A DNA stretch of 64,000 bases, from contig OY720350.1 of the NCBI GenBank assembly GCA_963082975.1, positions 49,616,734-49,680,733 on the forward strand. Reading direction: 5' to 3'. The notes beneath the pieces were generated by a model. That model saw only the letters and a list, made by a program, of their open reading frames with translations, was not told where the DNA came from and did not search any database. Shown piece after piece: positions 33,785-45,875 of this stretch. The position numbers were made by a program, and so were the translations under genes. The DNA comes from Labia minor. Lineage: Eukaryota; Arthropoda; Insecta; Dermaptera; Spongiphoridae. The stretch's first letter is position 1. The number at the start of each line of letters is the position of its first letter.

Positions 33785-34225
33785 TTATCTGAAAGAATGT
33801 GTCAGAAGTGGTTTGAAAGGTTTAATAGGATCAATTTTGCCTTTGAAGACCAAGAACGACTCGGTAAGCCATAAAAGATCCATCACAAACGATCTCAGGG
33901 GATGTGTGGTTGAGGGGGTGGGTTTGAGTCGAACTTTATCGATAAACACGATAAAGTTATTTTGAAACATGATACTGCTCGGCCACATGTTGTATGACCC
34001 GTTAAAACGCTCAAATGGGAAGTTCTACCCAACCCATTGTATAGCCCAGACATTGCTCCTTCGGATTATTATCTCTTCAGTTCAATGCAATATGTCCTGG
34101 CTGACCACCACTTACCTAATTGCATGAAGTCAAAAAATGGGTTGATTCAAAGAACCGCACTTTTTTCGCGATAGATTTCTTTAATTCTCTGAAAGATGGA
34201 TGAAAGTACAAAGATTGCAAGATTG
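33785..34225 (+). pseudogene. Mariner transposase relic
   Basis: Frames in succession read CQKWFERFNRINFAFEDQER, KPTWEVLPNP-like text and LHPLYSPDIAPSDYYLFSSM, then KSKNGLIQ/FFxxLxERW-like text. The N-terminal HTH end (KWFERF), the HDTARPHVV block and the YSPDIAPSDYYLF block are recognisable, and most of the catalytic centre is deleted with several frameshifts. Confidence 0.75.
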
Positions 34226-34289
34226 CAAGTATATTAGGTAAAATTTTGAGAATCATCAATTCAAAAAAGTCTCTCAAGATCCCACTCTC

Positions 34290-34357
<68 letters not shown>
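34290..34357. repeat. CT then AT microsatellite
   Basis: A run of CT repeats (about 34290-34322) passes directly into AT repeats (about 34323-34355). Confidence 0.9.
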
Positions 34358-34359
<2 letters not shown>

Positions 34360-34389
34360 TATATGGGAATTGAAATTGAGGTCAAGGGA

Positions 34390-34783
34390 TGTTGGCGACA
34401 AGGGAATTTCGACCTCCTCACTCCACTTCCTTATCCTGGTTGTAAAATGCAACAGAGGGTAGCAGCGGAAATTTACCGCGGGTCTCCCTCAACCCTGATC
34501 ATGCTTGAGACGGGCCTTGGTGGCGGCCAAGAGAAAGTTTCCCACCCCCTTTTCTGACAACCGATGCAGTAGGGGCGGGATTAATATATAAATGGAAACA
34601 CGAACTCCCGCAGGGGACGATTCGTTTTGGGGATTCGTTTTGGACTCTTCTCTTAGATTCAGTTTAGATTCGTGAGAGAGTATGTGTATTTGCCTATGTA
34701 TATTTATTTGTAAATAAACCATTTTATAGAAAAGCCCAAACAAGAAGTGTTGTTGCTCTATCGAGAGAATTTTCCCCTAGACA
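34390..34783 (+). mobile_element. Possible solo LTR
   Basis: This GC-richer block starts TGTTGGCGACAAGG and ends TTTTCCCCTAGACA. It contains a TATA-like TAATATATAAATGG and a downstream AATAAACC. That fits a TG...CA long terminal repeat with promoter and poly-A signal. No second copy is in the window and no clean 5-bp target duplication is seen, so the boundaries are uncertain. Confidence 0.35.
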
Positions 34784-34881
34784 CCAATCCAACCCTTTCC
34801 ACATCACTATATATATATATATATTCTAAACACTATTTTAATTATAATAAAATGTATTGAACATTGAGCATTGAATAATAT

Positions 34882-34912
34882 AATGATTAAGTATATATAT
34901 TTTTAATCAATA
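34882..34912. promoter_or_regulatory. Conserved inverted-repeat motif upstream of L8
   Basis: AATGATTA at 34882 and AATCAATA at 34905-34912, ending 95 bp before the L8 ATG. Confidence 0.5.
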
Positions 34913-35006
34913 GTCATTATGTGAAAATTATTAATTTCACTTAATTAAAATTAATTCAGTTTTTCTTTTTATGATTAAGTAGTTTGACGTTCTATACAAC
35001 TCGATA

Positions 35007-37602
35007 ATGAATTTTATTTTACTTTATAAGCCAATCTATTATTTAAATAGATTTCTTGGTTTATTGCCCAATTCAATGACAAATCTCAATAATCACAATG
35101 TTTTTAGAAATTCAATTTTAGGGTTGACTGTAAGCCTATTTTTTATAATTTGTTTGCTTACAAGTTTTATTTTGAAATTGTTCATCAATCCATTTTTAAA
35201 GGCTGATAAGGCCCTCACACTAGTTCATTTCATTCTCAATTCAACGGTTTTTATTTCCTGTGGTATATCACTAATTTATTTCACATTATACTCAAAAAAA
35301 TATTTAAATATTATTTTTTATAAAATCTTCTTTGTTGATCATCTTCTTTATGGACGGAAATTAAATGATATTTATTCAAAACAAAGATGGAGAATATTAC
35401 AATGTTTAACTCCTTGTGTTATATACGAATTGACTTTAACTTTTTTATTGTTTTATGTTTTATTCGATGAATTTATACTATCATTTGATTTATTCCCATT
35501 ACTTTATATAATTCAATCTGGAATAACTAATCATTTCCTTTTTTGGATTTTGATATTAATACAAAGAATGAAATATTTAGAAACTTGTATTGAAAATAAT
35601 AAGAATACTGAATTAAATCTATTAAATTCCCAACGAAATATTTCTAAGAAACAAATTCGTGTTCAGAGTATTGATTTGTTTCAAAGGTAATTAATTATAT
35701 AAGATATTAGATTAATTATACATATAATATAACCTTTCTCTCTTCATTTAATATATTTTAGATTGGATTCTCCAACTGTTAAACATTTTCAAATGATCCA
35801 TTTTGAATTGATCCTTATTATTGAAAAAATATCTCAATATTTTGGTGTTCCTCTATTTCTTCATTTTGGAACTGAATTTTTCAAATTTCTCATTTACACA
35901 TACTCCATAATTCGTTTCAATTTCTTCAATTTAAAAATTTCTCATCCAATTTTTCAAGACAAAAATACAACTATAAATGGGATAGCTTCTCCCGAAATAA
36001 AATCTCTGAGTATCAGAATAATTACGTCTGTACAAATCGGCTGGTATTTTTATTCAATTTGTCGAATTCTTGTTCTTGTTTATTCAGTAGAATACCTTAA
36101 AAATTTCAAGGAATCGAGCCTCAATATATTAAAAAGGTATGTAGATTTATTTACTCGAGATAATATTTTATTTATTCTAAGATGTGTTTGACTTAAAATA
36201 TCTGAATTTTCTAGTTGATTAATTGGTAATATCTTTCTGCTGGTCTTGTCCATACTCCTTCCCTTCCATCGGGAGAGTAGACTCATCTGAAAACAAAACT
36301 CGCCTACAATCATTCAATGTCCAATTTGCATGTTGTTGAGCAAATCTCACTTTCGAAATTCGATGAACCCTGGTTAAAAGAGGGCCTGTTGCTGGTCTCT
36401 TTGATTTCAAATAGTTCCTCCATATATTTTTAATATCTCCCGCGACTGTTTTTAAATTATTATTAGCATCTCTAATTAAGTCTCATCGTGCCTGATAACC
36501 CTTTTTAATATTTTTAATTCCTATGTATAGATCCTTACTATTTTTGTTTCTTTGTTTTTAATGACTTTCGTCACTATTTTCCTGCTATTAATATATTCTA
36601 ATCTATCTAGTTTTCATTTGCTATTAACCCATTGTATTTTTGCTTTTTTCCTAATCTCTATTACTTCTAAACATTCCACATGAATTGCTTGCGAGTTGAC
36701 CATCTCAGAGTTAATGTTATCTATTTTTATCGACCGACGATAGTAAGGGAGGTATTGTTTTCACACCAAATTTCACATGTGGAGATTTCTCCATATCACC
36801 ACGAATCATGCATTTTCTTAACAGAAAAAAGTATTTTTAGCATGATGTCTGTCCGTCTGTCCGTCTATCCATCCGTATAGATGTGTACAGCTTGAACGGC
36901 TCAACGGATTTTGATGAAATTTGGTATATTTACATAATGCATCACAGTATGATGAATTGATCAACTTTTGGTGCTATCCGGAAACCGGAAATGGTAGTAT
37001 TAGCGATCGACGATAGGAAGGGAAGGGTTATTTTCACACCAAATTTCACATGAGATTTTTTACATATCACCACGAATCATGCACTTTGTATTGGTTTTAT
37101 CCTCGAGAAAAATCATCTTTATTAGTTTTTTCTTAATTTAAAATTATATGACGTCATCCAGCCATTCATGACGTTACATATATATTATAATTAAATAAAA
37201 TAAAATTAAAAATATTTATGTTATATCCATATTTGTTTTTTATTACATTAATAAATAAATTAAAATTATTTGAAATTGTTTCTGTATCTGGAAATTAATT
37301 TATTTCAAACCCTCGGTCGGTTCGAACCTGGCCACAGGTCAACTTATTATTTTTCATTTAAATTTTCTATTTCAATAATAAAATAATAAATGAGATTTCT
37401 TTTTAGCATAATTTTATATATGGAAGATAATTCTATCTTGGCAAAAAATAGAACGGAAATTTTGGAATTTACAAAACAAGTGACTGATAGTAAATATGAA
37501 ATTTCTGCTGCTGGATTTTTTATAATAAATCGTAAATTAATCCTCTCCATCATTGGAACTGTTGTCACATATTTAGTTGTCTTATTTTCATCAGAGTTGT
37601 AA
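35007..37602 (+). CDS. Locus L8: gustatory receptor, complete, 416 aa
   Basis: Exons: 35007-35686, 35762-36136 and 37407-37602 (1251 bp, phase 2 joins). Paralogue of L6: MNFILLYKPIYYLNR, YGRKLNDIYSKQRWRILQ, RLDSPTVKHFQMIHFEL and exon 3 ILYMEDNSIL. The last exon reads YEISAAGFFIINR, then TYLVVLFSSEL. The middle of exon 1 (residues about 40-95 and 145-165) is much more diverged from L6 than the ends, so the pair may have diverged quickly in the membrane segments or exchanged sequence. Intron 2 (1270 bp) contains Tc1 DNA and a family A element. Confidence 0.93.
36219..36420 (-). pseudogene. Tc1-type transposase fragment in L8 intron 2
   Basis: The minus-strand frame contains RPATGPLLTRVHRISKVRFA and NWTLNDCRRVLFSDEST, the Tc1 block around the first catalytic aspartate (W-x(2)-D-W-x(2)-VLFSDES). 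It is followed by degraded sequence only. Confidence 0.7.
36730..37349 (+). repeat. Family A repeat, full-length copy in L8 intron 2
   Basis: From CGACCGACGATAGTAAGGGA through the GTCTGTCCGTCTGTCC core to the GGCCACAGGTCAACTTATT end. It lies 57 bp before the L8 last exon. Confidence 0.88.
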
Positions 37603-38271
37603 TTTTGTTTTTTGAGATGCGACTATTTATTTTTAGAATTAATAAGAAGAAGAGTACTTTGAATAATTAGATTATGTGTATATTGTTTGTGTAAATAGCT
37701 TTATCCAATTGTTTTGTTATATTTACAATACATATTTTGACAAATTATAACAATATTACTAATTATTACAATAATGAATTTTGTTGTGCGATTATGTTAA
37801 ATAAAAATATTTTTTTTACTGAATTGATTTAGATTGATTATTTATCATATTTCATCCATATATACGAGTATATAGAAAGGTTTGCCTACACATTACTCAG
37901 AAATTAAAAATTTTTCCATAACTTAATTCATGTTTCATGATCTGTAGAATCCTAATATGACTTTAGAATTTTTCATTTTAGTCTGTCAGGGAAATGGTAG
38001 GACAATAGAATTTAAATGGATTGGACAGATTACCATGAAATTAAAACACACAATTTTTATATATACACTTATTAGAAAATAAAATGTAAATTTTTATCAA
38101 TAATTAATAAAAAAAAACCAGAAATTAATTTTTTAAAATTTATATCAAGCCCCGTGAACCAAAAAAAAGAGAGGGTCTTGATATTCTACCCTTGATAAAA
38201 CACTAGAAAAAAATCACATAAACATTTTTAGGAAAAGTCCAGCTTCACATCAATCCGCTTATATTATAAAT
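37603..38271. other. Intergenic stretch after L8
   Basis: No gene. 37940-38160 shares blocks with 7430-7960, a low-copy repeat. Confidence 0.45.
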
Positions 38272-38907
38272 TAGGGTGACCAAACGTCCCGGTTTTCCGG
38301 GATTGTTCCAATTTTAGGGGCTCTGTCCCGGCGTTCCGAAAAATGTCTTCGGGACAATCTATTAAGATTACTGGCCCTTATCCAAGAGCCCTTCTTCCCA
38401 CACATATCCAGCAACCCTAAATACATTCCCTTCATATCCCGCCTACACCTTTTCAACTGATATAAAAGGGTAGTCATCACCAGCTATGAGTTTGTTGTCA
38501 GTTGAGTTGAGAATGGACAGTAGAAGCTTGATGTTGAATTGAGAACGAAGAGTTGATATCCATGATTGTAACCACTTTGTAACAAGCTCACGAATAAACT
38601 TCTTTGTTCTTTCCTTGACTAAATATTGCCTTTTATTGATACCTTTTAATTATCTACTATCCCAGTAGGTAAGGTAAACACATAATTCGTTTTTAAATAT
38701 TTAGGTCCGACGTACGTTTTCTTATGTTTTTTCGATTTGGCTCTTAAACATTTTCGATTTTTCGTTCAATATGGCTCCCAGAAAAGGTAGATTTTCCCCG
38801 ATTTGGCTCTTAAACATTTTCGATTTTTCATTCAATATGGCTCTAAAAAAAAAGTAAAATTTTTTACAAATGACCCGGTTTGGTGTTTTCGAAATATGGT
38901 TACCCTA
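38272..38907. mobile_element. DNA element with TAGGGTGACCA ends
   Basis: TAGGGTGACCA at 38272 is mirrored by TGGTTACCCTA ending at 38907. Inside are CCCGGTTTTCCGGGATTG and repeated CGATTTGGCTCTTAAACATT blocks. No intact frame. The right-end family also appears as a fragment at 42985-43025. The type is probably hAT, inferred from end style only. Confidence 0.55.
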
Positions 38908-38989
38908 TCTTAAATGTACAAATGAAAGTATCTTACAATTATATTCTTTTGGATGGTTTATTTTTTTGTTTTTCGTTAGTTTTGTTTTG

Positions 38990-39130
38990 ATTTTTTAAGC
39001 TTTAATAGCTTTAACCGCCTTGGAGCTCTTCGCACCTAGTCAGGGGGCTCTGCCCTTTAAACCCTCGAAGTGATACATAATATTTGGTAGAAAGTCTAAA
39101 TGTAACAGAATATGTTATTTTATCATTTAT
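38990..39130 (-). repeat. Diverged Helitron 3-prime end
   Basis: GAGCTCTTCGCACCTAGTCA, then GGGGGCTCTGCCC and TGATACATAATATTTGGTAG match, with divergence, the hairpin end of the 58358-58757 Helitron in the same orientation. Confidence 0.6.
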
Positions 39131-39911
39131 TTTATTTTAATCAGTTATATTAAAACATTCATTTTCTTTTTTGTTCTTATTCATATTTTAATTTAATCAA
39201 TAAATTAATTTTATATATTATTGTAAATGTTATAATGGGATATAAAATTCCTTAGTCCTTTCTTTTTGTTATGCGTTTTTTATTATTGAAATAAAATAAA
39301 TAAAATTCTATATTATATTTAATATTAATATAATAAATAATGTAAAATTAAAGAACACAATTTATTCATAAAATAATTGTTGTTAACGTTTTGTTTATAA
39401 TCTTTAAATTAATTGTTTAAGAATAATTATTTTTTCTCCTGTAATTTTGAATTTGTAAGCGCCATCTGGTTGGTGACCTAGGTCTTATATTAAGTATCAT
39501 TCGTCACTCGTCACTGGACACTCGAACAGTGCAGTCGCTTGATAACGATTGCAGAAGTAGCAATCGAAACGTTGTCTATATTTTTGTATTTTTTGAATAA
39601 ATTTACAATATCAAATATAAATATGTGGTTTTATTTACAAAATTCCGTTATAAATAAAAACAACCACCAAAGCTTTAATAATTTAAAATTCTATTATGTA
39701 CAACAAAATACTATGCATTAGTTCGGAAGTTCAGGAAGCTCGTGTATAAATGCGAAGATTACTGAACAACAGCTTAAAATATATTAATTATTAGAAAATT
39801 AATGGAATGATATAGAGTTAATATTTTAAAATAATTATAACGTGTATAATTATCAAATTAATATTAAAATTAATCATTTAATCTATATTTTTTTATAAAT
39901 ATTCATAAAAT
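39130..39911. other. Intergenic stretch with a LINE/Penelope-like tail
   Basis: Mostly AT-rich. Around 39495-39600, CGATTGCAGAAGTAGCAATC forms a 7-bp hairpin followed by GAAACGTTGTC, a sequence commonly seen near the ends of Penelope-like or LINE retroelements. No coding sequence recognised. Confidence 0.4.
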
Positions 39912-39936
39912 ATTGATTAATAGAAAAAAATCAATA
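39912..39936. promoter_or_regulatory. Conserved inverted-repeat motif upstream of L9
   Basis: ATTGATTA at 39912 and AATCAATA at 39929-39936, ending 78 bp before the L9 ATG. Confidence 0.55.
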
Positions 39937-40013
39937 TTCATAACAAAACTATTTTATTTTAATCTTATAAGTCTTTCAACAGACGAGAATATCATTCATT
40001 ATTAGTTAAAACA

Positions 40014-42085
40014 ATGAATTTTTATTATGTATACAAACCTATATATTATTTATGTAGAATTTTAGGTTTAATGCCAATTTCGATAATTAATCTCAATGAT
40101 AAAATTGTATTAAATTTTTCATTTCTAAGCTGGTTTATTACTTTATTTTATATTATTTCTATAATTATTTCAGTAATTATTAAAAATATCACTCCTATAA
40201 GTGAATCGGAAAATATTCTAACTATGATTCATTTAATCCTATATTTATCACTTATGATTTCTAGCTTTTTAATCATTGCATATTCCGCATTTTATACAAA
40301 AAAAGATTTACAAATTATGATCAATAAAATTTCATCACTTGATGATCATCTTTATGGGCGAAATAAAAATTTTATCTATGGAGAACATAGAAAAAAATTG
40401 TTAAAATATTTTATTCCTTGTATTATATATGAAATAATTAACAATTTAATAATGTTATATGAAGGCTATTTACTTGGATATTACAATAATTTTGATATTT
40501 ACCCTCTAATTAATCTCCTTCAATCTGCAGTTTCTTTTCATTTTCATTTTTGGAATTGGAGTTTAAATGAAAGGATGACATTTTTAGAGAAGCGTATGGA
40601 GATTATATTTTTACAAATGGATGAAATTAATCTTCAACAAAACATTTCAAAAAATTATATTCAAGTACAAAATCTCTACTGTAAAAATTCACAAAGGTAT
40701 TTTCTAAGAAATATTTCTGTTCATCATATTATTTTTACCGACCGACGATAGTAAGGGAGGTATTGTTTTCACACCAAATTTCACATGTGGAGATTTTTAC
40801 ATATCTCCACGAATCATGCATTTTCTAAAGAGAAAAAAGTATTTTTAGCATGATGTCTGTCCGTCCGTCTGTCCGTCTGTCCGTCCGTATAGATGTGTAC
40901 AGCCTGAACGGCTCAACCAATTTTGATGAAATTTGGTATATTTACTTAATGCATCACTGGGATGAATTGATCAACTTTTGGTGCAAATCCGGAAACCGGA
41001 AGTGGTAGTATTAGCGATCGACGATAGGAAGGGAAGGGTTATTTTCACACCAAATTTCACATGAGCAGATTTTTTACATATCTCCATGAATGCACTTTGT
41101 ATTGGTTTTATCCTCGGGAAAAATCATCTTCATTAGATTTTTCTTAATGTTAAATTATATGGCGTCACAGCCAGCTCAACTTATATATTATAAATAAAAT
41201 AAAATTAAAAATATTTATGTTATATGCCTATTTGTTTTTTATTACATTAATAGATATATTAAAATTATTTGAAATTGTTTCTGTAGCTGGAAATTAATTT
41301 ACTTCAAACCGTCGGTCGGTTCGGACCTGGCCACAGGTCAACTTATTTTGATCATTATTTAGTGTTTTTTTTTAATGTTTTAGATTGGATCTTATTAACT
41401 TGAAGAATTTACAAAAAGTTCACTTTGAATTAATACTTTTGATTGATAAATTATCAGAATATTTAGGAATGCCTCTTTTTTTCCACTATGGAAAGGAATT
41501 TTTCTCTTTGCTTATACATTCTTACTCTGTTTTATCATTTCAAATTTTTAAATGGAAACCATCAAATTTAAAAATAAATAATACAAATTCTTTTTTTTCC
41601 AAAAACAAATTTTCTTTAGATTTTATTAATTTATCAATCGTTATGTTTGTTCAATCAATTTTTTTTTTATATACAATTTGTCGAATGATTTTCCTTATTT
41701 GCTCAGTGCAATGCTTAGCCAATCATAAAAAATCAACTCTTAATTTATTAAAAAGGTAAACGAATAATTTTTTTTTATTTTCTTCTAAATATATTATACA
41801 AATATCTTGTTAAATATTATAATTATGTTATTTTAAATTAAATTTTAATTACTATTATAATATTTTGATTGTTGGATTAATTTTTTTAGTAAAATATTAT
41901 ATATGTCTAATAATGCTTCAAATGCGCATTTACGTTCAGAAATCATAGAATTCAAGAATCAAGTCAACGATAGTAATTATGAAATATCAGCTGCTTCATT
42001 TTTTACTATTAATCGGAATTTAATTCTTTCGATCATTGCAACTGTTGTCACTTATTTAATCGTTATTTGTTCATCAAATATATAA
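40014..42085 (+). CDS. Locus L9: gustatory receptor, complete, 416 aa
   Basis: Exons: 40014-40696, 41384-41755 and 41890-42085 (1251 bp, phase 2 joins). It starts MNFYYVYKPIYYLCR. Other marks are DDHLYGRNKNFIYGEHRKK, exon 2 RLDLINLKNLQKVHFEL and IYxEFFSLL-like text, and exon 3 YEISAASFFTINR. There the family glycine is serine, and the tail is TYLIVICSSNI with cysteine in place of the usual phenylalanine. Intron 1 is 687 bp where its relatives have 60-90 bp, because a whole family A element sits inside it. The open frame past the donor runs into that element and is not coding. Confidence 0.92.
40737..41347 (+). repeat. Family A repeat, full-length copy in L9 intron 1
   Basis: ACCGACCGACGATAGTAAGG next to TTTTT at the left; GTCGGTCGG and the GGCCACAGGTCAACTTATTT end at the right. 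Only about 40 bp of native intron remain on each side. Confidence 0.9.
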
Positions 42086-42210
42086 TTTTATTATTATTAT
42101 TATTAATAAAATAAATTTTCTCGAAATTTGTTTTTATATTTTATTGATTTATTTATAAAATTTTTAGCAAAATAGTTTTTATTTAATTGTTTCTTTTACC
42201 TATATTTATA

Positions 42211-42367
42211 CGTCATATAATTTTAAATTAAGAAAAAACTAATAAAGATGATTTTTCTCCACGATAAAACCAATACAAAGTGCATGATTCGTGGTGATAT
42301 GTAAAAAATCTCCTCATGTGAAATTTGGTGAGAAAACAATACCTCCCTTACTATCGTCGGTCGGTAA
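42211..42367 (-). repeat. Family A repeat, minus-strand 5-prime part
   Basis: The reverse of the first 60 bases fused to the TTTTATCC/TTTCTTAATTT block, ending CCCTTACTATCGTCGGTCGG. The microsatellite core is missing, probably lost by recombination between the internal duplicate blocks. Confidence 0.8.
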
Positions 42368-42532
42368 AAACAAAAATTATTTTTTAAAAAAAATTTTAAA
42401 AAAAAATAAAAATAATAAAAATGTCATTGGCAGTCGTGGGACTGGCCGAGAGAAGTGAAAACTTCTGCGTAAGAAATTTGAAAGCAGACGGAATGCGCAC
42501 CAGCTTCACGAGAAAAATGAATTTTATATACG

Positions 42533-42563
<31 letters not shown>

Positions 42564-43517
42564 CATAATTATTTTTTTCAGCAAACTGATTATTATTACA
42601 AAAATATTAAAAATACGATCTGTATGAATAGAAAATAACATCATTTATATATTAAAATATAATATTCTTTTATTTCTTTTGTTAAGTTCATTTCGTATAA
42701 TTTTGATTATATATGTATATATGAAATTAACTTTGCATAATAAATATATATTTATATGTTAGAGATAACAATTTATAAAACAGTTCTAATGACAATTCAA
42801 ATTTCGTGCTCTATGCTTTTTCCCCCACCATACATTTACAGTATAGAATTGTTATTCAATTAAATTAATTAACGTATATTAAATTTGAATTTAAAACCTT
42901 TAAAACTTCATTTTTAAGTCAAAATTTAAAATATTAATTCCGGTATTTTCAGCGATTCAATCATTCTCTATATATATACATATATAGGGTGACCATATTT
43001 TGAAAACACCAAATCGGAACATTTTACCTTTTTTTACCGACCGACGATAGTAAGGGAGGTATTGTTTTTGAAGTAGTAGTATTGGAAAGAGATGGAGATA
43101 TGATAGTAACCACTTACGCGAAAAGCAATGAGGGTTTATTTTGTCCATCATCTTAAAGATCAACACATTAGAAAATTCATCATATTTATTTCAAAGGCTC
43201 GTAATTTGTATCCTTTTAATAAGTTTTTGAACATTCTTTAAAATTAATATTAAGACTTATTTATTTACACATCCTTCTTTATTTACCATTTGCATTAGTC
43301 AGTCTTTATATATATATATATAATTAAGTATATATTAAGTATATATATATATATTACTAAAGTTGTGAATATCTCCAATGAATTAAATATTTATAGATTA
43401 TTATATGTCAATTTCTATACAAATACATTGTACTAATATTAACAAGGATAAATTTAATCAATCCAATTCATTTTTTACCGACCGACGATAGTAAAGGAGG
43501 TATTGTTATAATAAAAT
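42368..43517. other. Intergenic stretch between L9 and L10
   Basis: No gene. It contains a TA microsatellite (about 42535-42560), a family B-like scrap (42925-42985), a TAGGGTGACCATATTT element end at 42985-43025, and two short family A left-end fragments at 43026-43063 and 43473-43507. Confidence 0.55.
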
Positions 43518-43542
43518 ATTGATTAAAAATAATTATTCGATA
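43518..43542. promoter_or_regulatory. Conserved inverted-repeat motif upstream of L10
   Basis: ATTGATTA at 43518 and ATTCGATA at 43535-43542 (diverged right half), ending 105 bp before the L10 ATG. It survives immediately next to a family A fragment. Confidence 0.45.
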
Positions 43543-43646
43543 TTAATTAAATTATTTACGTTTTTAATTTAATTCCTAAGTTATTTTGTCTTTTCATTTA
43601 GAGGTTTACACTAAGTTGGATTAATATTAAAATATATTATACAAAA

Positions 43647-45044
43647 ATGAATTTATTTTCAATATATCGACCAATTTATTATTTAAATAAAGTGTTTGGT
43701 TTAATTCCAATTTCAATTATTAATAGAAATGGTGATATTACTTTTAATTACTCATTTTTATGTATATTTTATTCACTATTTATTATTATTTCTATGTTAA
43801 TTTCTTGTCTATTAAAATTTGTTCTTTTCCCTTTGAAAGATGATGATAATATTATAACTATCATTCATACTATCGTTTACTTATCGCTGTTGATTTCATG
43901 TTCCTTTATAATACCATATTGCTTATTTTATACAAAAAAATATATTATGGATATTTACAATAGAATCTCATCCCTTGATCGACTTCTTTATGGGCCAAAA
44001 TTAAATTTCATCTATAAAGAACAAAGAAATAGTATTCTAATTTATTTCATTCCTTGTTGTATATTTGAATTTGTTGCGCAAGTAACAATGGCTTACGAAT
44101 GGGCTTTACTTGAACATAATTATACACATGATATTTTTTTTCTACTTTATTTTGTAAATTCTTCGGTATCTTTTCATTTTTCATTCTGGATTTGGATTTT
44201 AATACAAAGAATGAAATATTTAGAAAATTGTATTGAAAATAATATTATTCAAACGAATAAAATAAAATTTCAACAAAAAACTATTTCCAAAATTCAAGTA
44301 GAAAGTATTGATCATTTTATTACCCAAAGGTAAGCATAATTTATAAAAAAAAAAAAATATTAATTTGATGAAGTTTCATATTATGTAAATTTTTTTAAAG
44401 GATGGATCCTCCAGCTGTGAAAAGTTTACAAAATATACATTTTGAATTGATGCTGACACTTTATAAGGTGTCTGATTATTTTGGATTTCCTATATTCATT
44501 CATTTTGCAGACGAAGTTTTCAAATTTCTTATCTCTTCTTATTCAATGATTTCATTTAAAATTTTAAATTGGAAACCAACCATTGACAATCAATCGATCA
44601 ATTATTTTTTTTCCAAATACAAGTTATCATTAGAATTAAATTATATCAATTTAACAGTCGTTATGTTCGTGCAATTATTTTTATATTTATATTCAATTGG
44701 TCGTATAATTGTAGTAATCTGTTTAGTGGAGTGTCTCTCAAATTACAAGAAATCTACTCTTATCTTATTAAAAAGGTAATAAATTATTTTTTTTTTTTTT
44801 TATAATTTTTGAAAATTTATTTTAATATATAATATACTTTTCAATCAATTTTTTTAGCAAATCATTAAACATGCATAAACTAGCCCCACTACGTTTGGAA
44901 ATTTTAGAATTTAAAAATCAAGTAAAAGAAAGTTGTTATGATATATCAGCTGCTGGTTTTTTTATTATAAATAGAAATTTAATTCTTACCATAATTGCAA
45001 CTGTCATCACTTATCTTATTGTTCTTGTTTCATCAATAATTTAA
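43647..45044 (+). CDS. Locus L10: gustatory receptor, complete, compact, 414 aa
   Basis: Exons: 43647-44329, 44401-44775 and 44858-45044 (1245 bp, phase 2 joins; introns 71 and 82 bp). It starts MNLFSIYRPIYYLNK, with arginine where the others have lysine in YKP. Exon 2 starts RMDPPAVKSLQNIHFEL. Exon 3 is nine bases shorter than in its relatives before LEILEFKNQV, then reads YDISAAGFFIINR and TYLIVLVSSII. It has seven hydrophobic segments. No transposon lies inside it, unlike most neighbours. Confidence 0.94.
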
Positions 45045-45348
45045 TTTTTTCTATAAATATTCTTATTAATTTTTTCATAAATTTCTTATTGAATGAAATT
45101 AGTGTTCATATTCAATTCAATTTTTTCTATTCGATGTTCTAAATCAGGGATGGCCAACTCGTGGCCCGCCGTAAACATTTTTGCGGCCCGCGAGATTCAT
45201 CACACTTTTATATTCTGCGCCCTCATGAAACAAATATCGCACTAGTGAAATAAATATGATTTCATTTATTTTATTTCGTTGTTTCTTTTTTTATTTTTAG
45301 TATTATATATTTTTTACAATATGCATTCAGTATCATTATTATATTATA

Positions 45349-45875
45349 AGGTGCTTGAATAAGTTCTCGCTGTTTTCTAACAGAAGGCGTTTTCAGTAAT
45401 ATAAGTGGATGATATTTCTGAAACGAACGCATTTCCAGGAAATACAGTTCGTATTCTTGAACGCCAGTGTGTTTCTGTTTGCCACAGTGTCAACCACATT
45501 TTGTTCTGAGTGCTTAAAGATGTCGAGTTTTGTGCCACGAAAAGAGTATTTGCGGGGAATTCTAATGCATTATTTTATACAGAAGAAATCACCAGCTGAA
45601 GCACACCGAATTCTTGTTGAGACGTATGGGGAACATGCTCTGTCGGAAACGACTTGCAGAGACTGCTTTCGACGGTTCAACAATGACGATTTTGATCTTC
45701 AAGATAAAGAACGTTCTGGCGCACCGAAAAAGTTTAAAGACGAAGAATTGGAGGGATGGGAAAAAGTAGTGTCTTGTGATGGGCTGTACTTTGAGTGACG
45801 TGTTGTGCACCACATTGTGTAAATAAAGCAATGATTTTCACAAAAAAAAAACAGCGAGAACTTATTCAAGCACCC
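45349..45875 (+). mobile_element. Internally deleted mariner nested in the hAT
   Basis: Inverted ends GGTGCTTGAATAAGTTCTCG and the reverse (ending CAAGCACCC) lie next to TA. The insert is 527 bp and disrupts the hAT arm. Confidence 0.9.
45520..45798 (+). CDS. Mini mariner transposase: DNA-binding domain fused to the C-terminal tail
   Basis: This open frame of 92 codons starts MSSFVPRKEYLRGILMHYF. It holds the mariner paired helix-turn-helix region (KKSPAEAHRILVETYGEHAL, then CFRRFNNDDFDLQDKERSG) and PKKFKDEELE. It then jumps in frame to the family C-terminus GWEKVVSCDGLYFE. All catalytic DDD residues are deleted. If expressed it could only bind element ends, so a regulatory or repressor role is conceivable but unproven. 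Confidence 0.7.
   Translation: MSSFVPRKEYLRGILMHYFIQKKSPAEAHRILVETYGEHALSETTCRDCFRRFNNDDFDLQDKERSGAPKKFKDEELEGWEKVVSCDGLYFE

Noticed and set aside
34116-34421. Frame with RERERE and YIYIYI runs
   Set aside because: Translation of the CT/AT microsatellite.
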